From Brevibacillus reuszeri (GTDB lineage Bacteria > Bacillota > Bacilli > Brevibacillales > Brevibacillaceae), in NCBI RefSeq assembly GCF_002897295.1, contig NZ_BEXF01000025.1, forward strand, positions 1-64,000: a DNA stretch of 64,000 nt, read 5' to 3'. Numbering within the stretch: the stretch's first letter is position 1; every line of letters starts with the position of its first letter. Under the pieces are notes generated by a model, which saw only the letters and a program-made list of their open reading frames with translations, did no database searches and was not told the DNA's origin. Positions 14,386 to 23,147 of this stretch are shown piece after piece. The position numbers were made by a program, and so were the translations under genes.

Positions 14386-15984
14386 ATGACAAGAACCATT
14401 TATACGAATGGCGTGATTCACACGCTCGATGCGGAAAATCCGCTAGTAGAAACAGTGGTAGTAGAAAATGGCAAAATCGCCGATCTCGGTACGCATGACG
14501 AGATGATCCTGCAATGGGGCCGCGCTGGTACGCCGGTTGTTGATTTGCAAGGCAAGATGGCTTCTCCTGGTCTGATTGATAGTCATTTGCATTTGTCGGG
14601 AGTAGCCTTTCACTTTTTAGATTTGAATTTAACAGGTGTCAAATCCAAAAATGAGATGCTTGAGAAAATAAAAGAGAGAGCGGATGCTACTCCTCCTGGG
14701 AAGTGGCTGATCGGGATGGGCTGGGACGAAAATTTGTTTGAATCAGGGACAATTCCCACGATTGAAGAGCTAGATCAGGTAGCTCCTCATTGTGCTATCT
14801 ATTTAAAAAGGGTTTGCCATCACGCATTTCTCGTGAATAGCAAGGCGCTGGAGGTATGCCAGTATCATCCTGCTATCCAGGTACCGACAGGAGGAACTGT
14901 CGTTCTTGATCCGCATACGCAAAAGCCGACTGGACTCTTATTGGAATCGGCATCTCAGCTGATCACGAGACACATTCCAGAAAAAACGTACGAGGAACTG
15001 AAATTTGCACTGGGGCAAGCGATGAAATATTCTGTTAGCTTAGGGCTGACCGGTGTGCATACGAATGATCCCGTTTATTTGGGCGGGCTGGATCAAACGT
15101 ACCAGATGTATCATGAATTACTGAATGAAGAGGAGTATAGACTGCGCTGCAATCTGTTGATTGATTATCCATATCTCAAACGCCTCCAAGAAAAGGGCAT
15201 GTACGCAGGCTATGGGAATGAAAGACTGCAAATCGGAGCAATCAAAATTTTCGCAGACGGAGCTTTTGGTAGAAGAACCGCTTTGCTGTCCGAGGCCTAT
15301 CATGATGCACCAGGGCATTTTGGCGATGCGATGCATGAGCCGGAAACGCTATTTGCAATGATAAAAGAGGCGAGAGAGCATAAGATGCCGATTGCCGTAC
15401 ACACAATTGGTGATAAAGCGTTGGCGGATGTATTGGACATCCTCGATCAAATGCCAAAAGTGGAACATCGTGATCGCTTAATCCATGTTTCGTTGCTTCG
15501 CGAAGACTTAGTGAAGCGATTGGCTGATCCGAGCCGAATAGCTGATATCCAGCCTAGATTTGTTGTAGGGGACTTCCCATGGGTCAAGGATCGGGTAGGA
15601 GAGCAGCGGGGCGAGTATTTATATGCGTGGAAAAAACTGCTATCGGCAGGCGTCTTGTGTGCGGGTGGTTCGGATGCTCCAGTCGAGCCTCTTGATCCGC
15701 TGCTCGGCATCCATGCAGCACTGACACGACGCGCGCCTTCTGAAACCCATAACGGCTGGTATGAAAACGAAAAGCTGTCAATGACAGAAGCGCTGCAAGC
15801 CTTTACGATCGGCGGGGCTTACGCTACCAACGAAGAGCAAATCAAGGGTACACTCACGCGAGGCAAGCTGGCGGATATGACGGTATATTCGAAAAACCTC
15901 TTTACACTCGAAAATCCGGATGAGCTGCTGGAAACGAAAGCAGAGATGACGATCATTGACGGTGAAATTCAAAACGTAAGATAG
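14386..15984 (+). CDS. YtcJ-like amidohydrolase
   Basis: ATG at 14386 with AGAAGGG is preferred over in-frame ATGs at 14341 and 14356; the product is 532 residues. It is a metal-dependent TIM-barrel amidohydrolase of the YtcJ/NfdA type. The metal-binding GLIDSHLHL is near residue 65, a second His-rich block is IAVHTIGDKALADVLDIL, and SGGDAP-like GGSDAPVEPLDPLLGIHAA is near the C-terminal part. Substrates of the family are varied N-formyl or amide compounds; this one is unknown. It is transcribed alone and ends at a strong terminator. Confidence 0.85.
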   Translation: MTRTIYTNGVIHTLDAENPLVETVVVENGKIADLGTHDEMILQWGRAGTPVVDLQGKMASPGLIDSHLHLSGVAFHFLDLNLTGVKSKNEMLEKIKERADATPPGKWLIGMGWDENLFESGTIPTIEELDQVAPHCAIYLKRVCHHAFLVNSKALEVCQYHPAIQVPTGGTVVLDPHTQKPTGLLLESASQLITRHIPEKTYEELKFALGQAMKYSVSLGLTGVHTNDPVYLGGLDQTYQMYHELLNEEEYRLRCNLLIDYPYLKRLQEKGMYAGYGNERLQIGAIKIFADGAFGRRTALLSEAYHDAPGHFGDAMHEPETLFAMIKEAREHKMPIAVHTIGDKALADVLDILDQMPKVEHRDRLIHVSLLREDLVKRLADPSRIADIQPRFVVGDFPWVKDRVGEQRGEYLYAWKKLLSAGVLCAGGSDAPVEPLDPLLGIHAALTRRAPSETHNGWYENEKLSMTEALQAFTIGGAYATNEEQIKGTLTRGKLADMTVYSKNLFTLENPDELLETKAEMTIIDGEIQNVR

Positions 15985-16003
15985 CTAAATAATGAACAGA
16001 CCG

Positions 16004-16036
16004 AAAAATCCTTGAGCAATCAGGGATTTTTTTTCG
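16004..16036 (+). terminator. terminator of the amidohydrolase gene
   Basis: AAATCC and GGATTT arms around TTGAGCAATCA, followed by eight T. Confidence 0.85.
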
Positions 16037-16094
16037 TTGGGATGTATTGGGTGACTTCTCTGAAGTGATTTTATCTCTAACGTGGCTGTGGGGG

Positions 16095-16294
16095 AGAGAA
16101 GCATGTTTCCATTCTTCGCTCCGGTCTACGTCCTGCGAGGAAGGGGTGACTGTCCGCTCCGAGCCGATTCGCGGGGGAGCGTAAAAGTGGTAGCCGCTTC
16201 GTAGATTACTCAGGGTTACGCTCCTGATGCCCGCGAATCGGCTCTCCGCTGAGTAGGACTTCGCGAGTCGCTCCGCCTGGAAACATGCTTCTCT
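16095..16294. repeat. 200-bp palindromic element
   Basis: AGAGAAGCATGTTTCCA (16095-16111) is an exact inverted repeat of 16278-16294. Inside, GAGCCGATTCGCGGG (16161-16175) is an exact inverted repeat of 16230-16244. The element has no ORF of its own and can fold as a long cruciform, like a MITE or REP-type repeat. Confidence 0.75.
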
Positions 16295-16350
16295 GCGTAT
16301 CTACATACGCTTCGTCGAGAAGTCCACAAAGAAAAAGCATGTATCAATAG

Positions 16351-16569
16351 AAAGCTCGCAGAGAAAAAGGGAGAAGGACGCGAAGCTCTTTGGAACACCT
16401 ACCGAGGCGCAGTGGAAAAAGAGAAACACGTCTTTAGCGTCCAACTTTGAGAAGCCTCTTGAACCGACCACTTTTGGACGCGGGTTTCGCTTTTGCAACG
16501 GAGCCGTCCAGGGATGACCCGAGAGAGTGTTCCAAGAAGCTGGAGCGTTTTCTCCCTTTTTCTCCCCAC
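16351..16569. repeat. 219-bp intergenic repeat, copy 1
   Basis: It starts AAAGCTCGCAGAG and ends TTTCTCCCC. It is nearly identical to 16644-16862. The ends are inverted relative to each other (AGAAAAAGGGAGAA near the left end, TTCTCCCTTTTTCT near the right), so each copy can form a hairpin. Confidence 0.85.
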
Positions 16570-16643
16570 CCCTGCAGCTCGATTAAAGATATCTTTCATC
16601 GTAGCTTTACCAAAACAGTCTTCCAAAAATACGACCAAAATCT

Positions 16644-16862
16644 AAAGCTCGCAGAGAAAAAGGGAGAAGGACGCGAAGCTCTTTGGAACACCTACCGAGG
16701 CGCAGTGGAAAAAGAGAAACAAGTCTTTAGCGTCCAACTTTGAGAAGCGGCTTGAACCGACCACTTTTGGACGCGGGTTTCGCTTTTGCAACGGAGACGG
16801 CCAGGGATGACCCGAGAAAGTGTTCCAAGAAGCTGGAGCGTTTTCTCCCTTTTTCTCCCCAC
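16644..16862. repeat. 219-bp intergenic repeat, copy 2
   Basis: This is a direct repeat of 16351-16569 with only a handful of substitutions, some 75 bases apart from it. It ends just before the TrmB promoter at 16876. The stretch 15985-16934 therefore holds only a terminator and these repeats, and the short ORFs in it are repeat-derived. Confidence 0.85.
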
Positions 16863-16875
16863 CACTACAGTCCGA

Positions 16876-16904
16876 TTGACAACAAACTCACCGCATTTTA
16901 TAGT
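16876..16904 (+). promoter_or_regulatory. promoter of the TrmB-azlCD unit
   Basis: TTGACA (16876-16881), 17-base spacer, TATAGT (16899-16904). The adjacent TAGTGAGTATAATACTA is nearly palindromic and could be an operator. Confidence 0.7.
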
Positions 16905-16934
16905 GAGTATAATACTAACCACTAAGAGGTCTAT

Positions 16935-17744
16935 ATGGAAGATATCTATAAAGAGCTGCAAAAGCTCGGCTTTTCGCAATACGAGTGCAAAGCCTACATC
17001 AGCTTGCTGAAAAACTCTCCGATCACCGGCTATGAAATCAGCAAACGCTCAGGTGTACCACGCTCCATGATTTACGAGGTCATCGGCAAGCTGCTCGATA
17101 AAGGGGCCGTTCATACTGTGCCTTCCGAGCCGGTTACGTACGCACCATTGCCAGCCAAGGACTTGATAGGCAGGCTGCGAAACAACTTTGAACAGTCCTT
17201 TGATTATTTGGAAAAAAAGCTCTCCGCCCTGGAAAGTGAGCAGGAAGTAGACGTGATCAGGCGGATTAGCACCGATGAGCATGTCCTCATGGAAATCACC
17301 GAGATGATTGAACAGGCAAAGGAAGAGCTTTGGCTATCGATTTGGGAACCGCAAGTCGGGTTTATCCAGGAACGGATAGATCGACGTGTAAAAGAGGGAA
17401 TTCCCGTCTTTTCCGTCCTGTTTGGAAAAGCAGAGACACAGGTGGGGATAACCTATCATCACGACTATATGGCGCCAGAGGTAGCAGAAGAGCGAATGGG
17501 CGGTCACCTGACGATCGTGGCCAGAGACAAGGAAGAGGTACTGATTGCTAACTTTGGACCGAATCGGGTAGCGTGGGCAGTAAAAACCCAGGACCCGGCA
17601 CTGGTCTTAGTAGCCATCGAATACATTCGCCATGACATCATGTTTGCAGAAGTGACCAAGGTGCTTGGTCCGGAAAAAGTCGAAGCTCTCTGGAGAAACA
17701 AGCCAGATCTTTATCATGTTGTGACAGGAAAGCGGTTCATGTAG
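16935..17744 (+). CDS. TrmB family transcriptional regulator
   Basis: The 269-residue protein has an N-terminal winged helix (residues 3-70: LGFSQYECKAYISLLKNSPI, then EISKRSGVPRSMIYEVIGKL) typical of TrmB. A short coiled coil (about 85-105) and a C-terminal phospholipase-D-like effector domain (about 110-260) follow; the latter binds sugars in characterised members. It precedes azlC by 2-70 bases and may control that amino acid exporter, which would be an unusual target for TrmB. Confidence 0.85.
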   Translation: MEDIYKELQKLGFSQYECKAYISLLKNSPITGYEISKRSGVPRSMIYEVIGKLLDKGAVHTVPSEPVTYAPLPAKDLIGRLRNNFEQSFDYLEKKLSALESEQEVDVIRRISTDEHVLMEITEMIEQAKEELWLSIWEPQVGFIQERIDRRVKEGIPVFSVLFGKAETQVGITYHHDYMAPEVAEERMGGHLTIVARDKEEVLIANFGPNRVAWAVKTQDPALVLVAIEYIRHDIMFAEVTKVLGPEKVEALWRNKPDLYHVVTGKRFM

Positions 17745-17815
17745 ATGTGAGCCGCATTTTCTTCCTTGTTTTTATAGTCGTTATTTTACTAACTATTAGG
17801 AGAAGAGGGAGCAAG

Positions 17816-18550
17816 GTGAGTCAAGAGGAGCTTAGAGTAAAATCATTTCCGAGTCCGGGGGATGAAGGCAGCTTTATCCAGGGGGTAAAGGACTGTATTC
17901 CAACCTTACTTGGTTATTTGAGTATCGGGTTTGCAGCGGGAGTTTTGGAGAAGACAGCTGGTCTGAGTATTATGGAGATTACGCTGCTGAGTGTGCTTTT
18001 GTATGCGGGCTCGGCGCAGTTTATCGCAGCGGGAATGATAGCGGCAGGAAGCTCGGCAACTGCTATCGTCATTACCATTTTCTTTGTAAATTTGCGGCAT
18101 ATTCTGCTCAGTGCAGCGCTGTCTCCTTATTTTCGGCATCTTACGGCGTTTAAAAATATGCTCGTCGGCTCTCTTTTGACGGATGAAACCTTCGGGGTCG
18201 CTATTAATGAAGCGGCAAAGAAAAAACAGCTGAATGAAAAGTGGATGCACGGCTTAAATCTGACAGCGTATTTGAATTGGATTTTTGCTAATATCGCTGG
18301 AGCGTATTTTGGACAATGGATTTCAAATCCGGAAAAGCTCGGACTGGATTTTGCTCTTCCTGCCATGTTTATCGGGCTTTTGGTACTGGCGATTGTCAGT
18401 CGCAAAAAAATCAGACTTGATGTTATCGTGGCGATTTGCGCAGTTGTAATCGCAGTGGGGGTAACGATCGTGTATCCCGGAAATATGGGAGTCATTATCG
18501 CTACGGTGGTCGCTTCTACGATTGGGATGGTGATAGATAAATGGAAGTAA
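17816..18550 (+). CDS. azlC: AzlC family branched-chain amino acid exporter, large subunit
   Basis: GTG at 17816 has GAGGGAG as ribosome binding site and gives the usual AzlC length (244 residues); the in-frame GTG at 17747 would add a hydrophobic leader without a clear site. The protein has about seven membrane helices and the AzlC pattern LGYLSIGFAAGVL, LLYAGSAQFIAAGMI and FFVNLRHILLSAALSPYF. With AzlD it exports branched-chain amino acids or analogues such as 4-azaleucine. Its end overlaps azlD by 10 bases. Confidence 0.9.
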   Translation: MSQEELRVKSFPSPGDEGSFIQGVKDCIPTLLGYLSIGFAAGVLEKTAGLSIMEITLLSVLLYAGSAQFIAAGMIAAGSSATAIVITIFFVNLRHILLSAALSPYFRHLTAFKNMLVGSLLTDETFGVAINEAAKKKQLNEKWMHGLNLTAYLNWIFANIAGAYFGQWISNPEKLGLDFALPAMFIGLLVLAIVSRKKIRLDVIVAICAVVIAVGVTIVYPGNMGVIIATVVASTIGMVIDKWK

Positions 18551-18867
18551 GATGGGATGTCTTTTTAATTATCGTTGGGTCAGCCTTGGTTACATTCTTG
18601 CCACGGGTCGTGCCTCTCATGGTTTTGAGTCGGATGGAGCTGCCAGAGTGGGGGATTCGCTGGCTGAACTATGTCCCCATCTCTGTGATGGCAGCATTGG
18701 TCGGGCAGGAGCTATTCGTGCATGATGGGCAACTGACTTCTCTATGGACAAATGTAGAGCTGCTCGCAGCGATACCTACCGTTCTGGTGGCTATCAAAAC
18801 GAGAAGTCTGCTTGGTACGGTCGTCGCAGGAATGATCTCGATCATGATTTTGCGTTATTTGCTGTAA
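18541..18867 (+). CDS. azlD: AzlD small subunit
   Basis: The 108-residue protein has four membrane helices; LVTFLPRVVPLMVLSRMELP and WLNYVPISVMAALV are the usual AzlD blocks. It overlaps the azlC stop codon by 10 bases, so translation is coupled and the two act as one exporter. A DNA glycosylase-like gene follows within 33 bases in the same direction. Confidence 0.9.
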   Translation: MEVRWDVFLIIVGSALVTFLPRVVPLMVLSRMELPEWGIRWLNYVPISVMAALVGQELFVHDGQLTSLWTNVELLAAIPTVLVAIKTRSLLGTVVAGMISIMILRYLL

Positions 18868-18899
18868 GAAATAAAGAACCAATTAAGGAAGGTGACGGG

Positions 18900-19607
18900 A
18901 TGACCCTAGAGGAAGTCATGCAAAAGCTCGAAGCAATGGGCACGGAGCAAACGAAAAAGACTTTTCTTCGTCATGGAGCCAAAGAACCTTTTTTCGGTGT
19001 CAAAATCGGAGACATGAAAAAGCTGGTGAAGGAAGTAAAGCGTGATCAAAGTCTCGCGCTCGCATTATATGAGACAGGCAACTCGGATGCGATGTACTTG
19101 GCGGGACTGACCGTAGACCCGAAGAGCATGACAAAAGAGCGCCTGAACAACTGGGTCAAAAAAGCGTACTGGTACATGCTGGCGGAGTACACAGTCGCAA
19201 GCATAACAGCTGAAAGCGATTATGCTATGGAGCTGGCGAGAGAATGGCTGGATGCACAGGAAGAAATGATCGCCGCATGTGGCTGGAACACGTATTCCAA
19301 CTATATTTCCATCACAGACGATGAAAAGCTCGATCTGGCAGAAATAGGGCGCTTGCTAAAACGTGTCAACGAAACCATCCACGAAGAACGAAACCGCGTG
19401 CGCTATACGATGAATCAATTCGTTATCTCCGTTGGCGCATACATCCCGGCTCTACATGACGAAGCCATCGAGGTCGCAAAAGCCATCGGCAAAGTCCACG
19501 TCGATGTCGGACAAACCGCCTGCAAGGTACCATTGGCTACGGAATATATCAAAAAGATCGAAGAACGAGGAAAAATCGGTCAAAAACGAAAAACATGCAT
19601 CTGCTAA
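18900..19607 (+). CDS. AlkD-like DNA alkylation repair protein
   Basis: ATG at 18900 has AAGGAAGGTGACGGG upstream; the product is 235 residues. It is an all-helical HEAT-repeat protein of the DNA alkylation repair family: FFGVKIGDMKKLVKEVKRDQ, LAEYTVASI and MIAACGWNTYSNYI (the Trp near helix ends is typical). AlkD members excise cationic alkylpurines. The gene follows azlCD closely in the same direction and ends at a strong terminator. Confidence 0.8.
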   Translation: MTLEEVMQKLEAMGTEQTKKTFLRHGAKEPFFGVKIGDMKKLVKEVKRDQSLALALYETGNSDAMYLAGLTVDPKSMTKERLNNWVKKAYWYMLAEYTVASITAESDYAMELAREWLDAQEEMIAACGWNTYSNYISITDDEKLDLAEIGRLLKRVNETIHEERNRVRYTMNQFVISVGAYIPALHDEAIEVAKAIGKVHVDVGQTACKVPLATEYIKKIEERGKIGQKRKTCIC

Positions 19608-19620
19608 TACAAAGTTGTAG

Positions 19621-19652
19621 AAAACGTGGGAGAAAATTCCCACGTTTTTTCG
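19621..19652 (+). terminator. terminator of the TrmB-azlCD-alkD unit
   Basis: AACGTGGG and CCCACGTT stem followed by six T. Confidence 0.9.
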
Positions 19653-19729
19653 TTCTAAAAGAGAGCTTCAATGGATATGCTTTCAAAGTGTTATCCAATC
19701 ACCAAAAAAGGAAGTTGGAAAAACTACGG

Positions 19730-19896
19730 CTCGCGAGAGGAAAAAGGAGAAAAGCGAAGGTCTTTGGGACCCTTTGCAAAGGCGGAATGGAAAAAACGAA
19801 ACACGCATTTAAGCGTCCACCTTTGAAATACCTCCCTGAAACCGACTACTTTGGACGCGGTTTCGTGGAGCCTTTTCTCCTTTTTCCTCTCCCCAC
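19730..19896. repeat. diverged copy of the 16.3-16.9 kb intergenic repeat
   Basis: It shares the order of blocks with the 219-bp repeats: CTCGCGAGAGGAAAAAGGAG, GGAATGGAAAAAACGAAACA, TTAAGCGTCCACCTTTGAA, GACTACTTTGGACGCG and a T/C-rich right end inverted to the left end. The sequence is clearly more diverged, so this is a family of hairpin repeats. Confidence 0.7.
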
Positions 19897-20046
19897 AAAG
19901 CCGGTTTCTAGCTGGAATTTATTATAAACTCTCTATTTTTCAGCAGATTATCGACTCTTTTCATATGATGTGCTATCATGATAACTTGTTAACGTATTAC
20001 CACTTTATCAGACTAAAAGATAGAAAAAGGGTCTAGGGGGATCACG

Positions 20047-20829
20047 ATGAAAAAATTCGCATTGATGTCATTACTCATGGGAGCAATGCTCTCGCTTGTA
20101 GTAGGTTGTTCTAGCTCGAATACAGGAGCTGGCGCAGGAGCCAATAAAATCGTCGTAGGAATCGACGACAAGTTCGCGCCTATGGGCTTCCGTGATGAGA
20201 AAAACGAGCTGGTTGGCTTTGATATCGACTATGCTCGTGCAGCAGGCGAAAAAATGGGAAAAGAAATGGTTTTCCAACCGATCGACTGGAGCTCCAAGGA
20301 ATCCGAGCTAAACAGCGGTCGTATTGATCTGATCTGGAACGGATACACCATTACAGATGAGCGTAAAGGGAAGGTTTTGTTCACAAAGCCTTATTTGAAA
20401 AATGCACAGGTCGTCGTAACATTGGCTAAATCGGACATGAGCAAGCTCGCTGATTTGTCAGGCAAGGTTGTAGGGTTGCAAAAGCTGTCTTCTGCGGCTG
20501 ACGCACTGGATGCTAACGAGGTCAAAGGTCAAATCAAAACGATTACAGAGTTCCCTGACAACGTTCTTGCGCTGAGCGATTTGAAAATTGGACGCATCGA
20601 CGCGGTCGTTATTGACCAGGTGGTAGCTGACTACTATATGTCCAAAGATAAAGGAACCTTTAAGTTCCTGGATGAGTCGCTTGCGCCAGAAGAGTATGGA
20701 ATTGGTGTGAAAAAGGGTAATGAAGCGTTGTTGAATGATTTGCAAAAAGCGCTGGATACCATGAATCAGGACGGAACAGCGGCAAAAATTTCGGAAAAAT
20801 GGTTTGGCGAGGATCGTGTATTGAAATAG
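20047..20829 (+). CDS. amino acid ABC transporter, substrate-binding lipoprotein
   Basis: The 260-residue product has a lipoprotein signal with lipobox VVGC (Cys21) and a family 3 solute-binding fold: IVVGIDDKFAPMGFRDEKNE, LVGFDIDYARAAGEKMG, DLIWNGYTITDERK and LKIGRIDAVVIDQVVADYY. It binds a polar amino acid, perhaps cystine or glutamine; the ligand cannot be fixed from sequence. It is the first gene of a three-gene operon. A stable hairpin follows its stop codon, as in the second ABC operon at 27.2 kb. Confidence 0.92.
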   Translation: MKKFALMSLLMGAMLSLVVGCSSSNTGAGAGANKIVVGIDDKFAPMGFRDEKNELVGFDIDYARAAGEKMGKEMVFQPIDWSSKESELNSGRIDLIWNGYTITDERKGKVLFTKPYLKNAQVVVTLAKSDMSKLADLSGKVVGLQKLSSAADALDANEVKGQIKTITEFPDNVLALSDLKIGRIDAVVIDQVVADYYMSKDKGTFKFLDESLAPEEYGIGVKKGNEALLNDLQKALDTMNQDGTAAKISEKWFGEDRVLK

Positions 20830-20838
20830 ATAGTAGAG

Positions 20839-20868
20839 GTGGCTTCGCCAACACGATGGCGGAGCCAC
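20839..20868 (+). promoter_or_regulatory. intercistronic hairpin after the binding-protein gene
   Basis: GTGGCTTCGCCA and TGGCGGAGCCAC form a 12-bp stem, followed by a weak T stretch. It may act as a partial terminator or mRNA stabiliser, giving more binding protein than permease. Confidence 0.65.
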
Positions 20869-20954
20869 GCTTTTATCGCACCGATTCAACCAAAAATTCG
20901 CCTGCGTCATCGGGTTTGGGTGGGGCAAAAACCAAGAAATAGGAGCAAACGCAT

Positions 20955-21614
20955 ATGAGTGTAGATTATATCATTTCAATTACAAAGCCTATGCTAGAAG
21001 GGGCGCAGATGACGGTATTGTTGTTCCTCATCGCCATTCTGGTGTCCATCCCGTTAGGCTTTATCATTACGCTGATGGCAGGTAGTGGTAACAAGGGACT
21101 TGCCGGGTTTGCGAATACGTATATTTATGTCATGCGTGGAACACCACTCCTCTTGCAGCTCTTATTTATCTGCTTCGGACTGCCACTCTTACCGGTGGTT
21201 GGCGAATATTTGGTGATGGACCGCTTCGTTGCTGCCTGTGTCGGCTTTGTCCTTAACTATGCAGCTTACTTTGCGGAGATTTTCAGAGGGGGGCTACTTG
21301 CGATTGACAAGGGCCAATATGAAGCAGCGCAAGTACTTGGCTTTAGCAAATGGCAGGCGACTACCAAAATTATTTTGCCTCAAATGTTTCGTGTCGCACT
21401 TCCTGCGGTTGCAAATGAATCTATCACCTTGGTGAAGGATACAGCGTTGCTCTACGCCGTTGCCGTTCCCGAGCTGCTGCATTTTGCGCAAACGGCAGTA
21501 AATCGAGATTTTACCATCGTTCCTTTTTTTATTGCTGGCGTGATTTATTTGCTCATGACCCTCTTATTAACTCTGTTTTTTAAGTGGCTGGAAAAAAGGT
21601 TCAAATTCGAATAA
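20955..21614 (+). CDS. amino acid ABC transporter permease (HisMQ family)
   Basis: The 219-residue product has about five membrane helices and the HisM/GlnP pattern: an early YVMRGTPLLLQLLFICFGLP block and the EAA loop AAQVLGFSKWQATTKIILPQ, which contacts the ATPase. It is the only permease in the operon and probably acts as a homodimer. The ATPase gene follows within 14 bases. Confidence 0.93.
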   Translation: MSVDYIISITKPMLEGAQMTVLLFLIAILVSIPLGFIITLMAGSGNKGLAGFANTYIYVMRGTPLLLQLLFICFGLPLLPVVGEYLVMDRFVAACVGFVLNYAAYFAEIFRGGLLAIDKGQYEAAQVLGFSKWQATTKIILPQMFRVALPAVANESITLVKDTALLYAVAVPELLHFAQTAVNRDFTIVPFFIAGVIYLLMTLLLTLFFKWLEKRFKFE

Positions 21615-21628
21615 AGGACTGGCGAGAA

Positions 21629-22375
21629 ATGGCGATGATTCAAGTATCCAATTTAAAAAAATCGTTTGGCAATCTGGAGGTCCTGAAGGATGTATCGTTC
21701 GAAGTAAACAAAAACGATGTCGTAGCGGTGATCGGTCCATCTGGCTCGGGAAAAAGCACGATGCTGCGAAGCCTTGTTTACTTGGAACAGGTGAACGGTG
21801 GGAGTATCCGTATTCAGGATGATTATTTGGTCAAGGACGGCGTGTACAGCGACAGCCAGAAGATCAAGCAGATTACAGGAAAAATGGGCATGGTGTTTCA
21901 GCATTTCAACCTGTTCCCTCATCTAAGCGTAAAAGAAAATCTGGAGATTGCCCCACGAGTGGTAAAAGGCGAGTCAGTCGAAGCGATCCGTCAGCGAAGC
22001 GCAGAGCTACTGGAAAAGGTGGGACTGGCTGACAAGGCAGATGTCTATCCTGCCAAGCTCTCAGGCGGTCAGAAGCAGCGTGTTGCCATTGCACGGGCGC
22101 TGATGATGAACCCGGACATTTTATTATTTGATGAGCCTACATCGGCTCTAGACCCGGAGCTGACGGGCGAGGTGCTCCAGGTCATCAAGCAGCTGGCGAA
22201 TGAGCACATGACGATGATGGTCGTCACACATGAGATGGGCTTTGCGAGGGAAGTGGCGAACCGAATCATGTTTATGGACAATGGTGAATTTGTGGAGGCA
22301 GGGACGCCTGAGCAAATGTTTACCAATGCCCAATTCGAGCGGACAAAGGCGTTCTTGCAACGAGCGTTAAAATAA
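21629..22375 (+). CDS. amino acid ABC transporter ATP-binding protein
   Basis: ATG at 21629 (alternative 21635) gives 248 residues. Walker A GPSGSGKST, Q-loop MVFQHFNLFPHLSV, signature LSGGQKQRVAIARAL, Walker B ILLFDEPTSALDPE and the switch His (VVTHEM) are all intact, and the family is the polar amino acid uptake ATPases (GlnQ/TcyC type). It completes the binding protein-permease-ATPase operon. Confidence 0.93.
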   Translation: MAMIQVSNLKKSFGNLEVLKDVSFEVNKNDVVAVIGPSGSGKSTMLRSLVYLEQVNGGSIRIQDDYLVKDGVYSDSQKIKQITGKMGMVFQHFNLFPHLSVKENLEIAPRVVKGESVEAIRQRSAELLEKVGLADKADVYPAKLSGGQKQRVAIARALMMNPDILLFDEPTSALDPELTGEVLQVIKQLANEHMTMMVVTHEMGFAREVANRIMFMDNGEFVEAGTPEQMFTNAQFERTKAFLQRALK

Positions 22376-22393
22376 ATGAACAAATGAACAAAA

Positions 22394-22424
22394 GAAAGCC
22401 CTCTAGAGTCGCTAGAGGGCTGTT
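22394..22424 (+). terminator. terminator of the amino acid ABC operon
   Basis: AGCCCTCTA and TAGAGGGCT stem (about 22396-22421) followed by GTTGG; the T tract is weak. It may also serve the convergent gene at 22446. Confidence 0.65.
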
Positions 22425-22445
22425 GGCATGAATAAAAGCGTAAGG

Positions 22446-22712
22446 CTACATTACTTGATAGTTCAAGTACCGCATGTTGATAAAGGAGTGGAAATGCTCG
22501 CTGAACGACTCCGCATTCAAAAAGGCATTATAGGCGTAAGGAGAAACCTTACAGTAGACAAACTCGCGGCCATCCTGAAAACGTATGTATAAATGATTGG
22601 CTTCGAGATCATAGCGTGTCGACTTAATTAAGCGGGAATTCAGCTCCTTGTACGTGAACTCCTCTTTCTCCGGCGCTTTACTTGAAAAAAACTGGCGAAA
22701 AAATGATTTCAC
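22446..22712 (-). CDS. KTSC domain protein
   Basis: In this 88-residue protein, residues 28-85 match the KTSC pattern: S-x-x-I/Y-x-Y-x...L-x-I-x-F-x-x-G-x-x-Y-x-Y, then A-Y-x-x-F-x-x-A-x-S and HFHSFINMRYLNYQVM. The KTSC fold is a small domain found alone or with synthetases; its role is unknown. It is transcribed alone on the minus strand. Confidence 0.7.
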   Translation of the reverse strand: MKSFFRQFFSSKAPEKEEFTYKELNSRLIKSTRYDLEANHLYIRFQDGREFVYCKVSPYAYNAFLNAESFSEHFHSFINMRYLNYQVM

Positions 22713-22751
22713 TTCGATGCGAACTCCTTTTGCGTAATCTAATGAAGGATT

Positions 22752-22874
22752 CTATTTCTTCGAGTCTTTTATTTTACTCAAAAATTTGTATTCGGCATAC
22801 AAAAACAGCACACCGATCGCAAAATGAGCCAAGAGAACTGTGCTTACGGCAATGCTTGAAATGTCTGCTAGCAT
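22752..22874 (-). CDS. 40-residue single-pass membrane protein
   Basis: On the minus strand ATG (22872-22874) has a strong AGGAGG site 6 bases upstream. It encodes MLADISSIAVSTVLLAHFA, then IGVLFLYAEYKFLSKIKDSKK. One hydrophobic helix is followed by a basic tail, the usual form of small membrane regulators. It lies 40 bases upstream of the KTSC gene on the same strand and could be cotranscribed. No family is known to me. The flank 22880-23147 shows nothing else that I can support. Confidence 0.55.
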   Translation of the reverse strand: MLADISSIAVSTVLLAHFAIGVLFLYAEYKFLSKIKDSKK

Positions 22875-23147
22875 GTTAGTTCCTCCTGTTTGAGAGCACG
22901 AAGTCACGATACAGAAGTGACTTGCTCGAAATAGGTGGAGTTCTCCCTTTCGATCGTTCTAAAGGCCTAGATTCTAGCTGTGTTAAGAAAAGAGAAATCG
23001 TCCATAAGGGCTTGTCGATCTATGTTATAACTTGTCGAATTAAGTCTATATACCTACTGGACGATTGTCAACAATTACATAGAATCAAAGTTTCGGAATT
23101 CATCCTGCCTTATGAAGCTGTATTTTTCTAGAGTCAAGCATGGGAGT

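Noticed and set aside
16216..16979. Several 60-98-residue ORFs on both strands
   Set aside because: They lie inside the palindromic and 219-bp repeats, and the same peptide appears twice because the DNA is duplicated.
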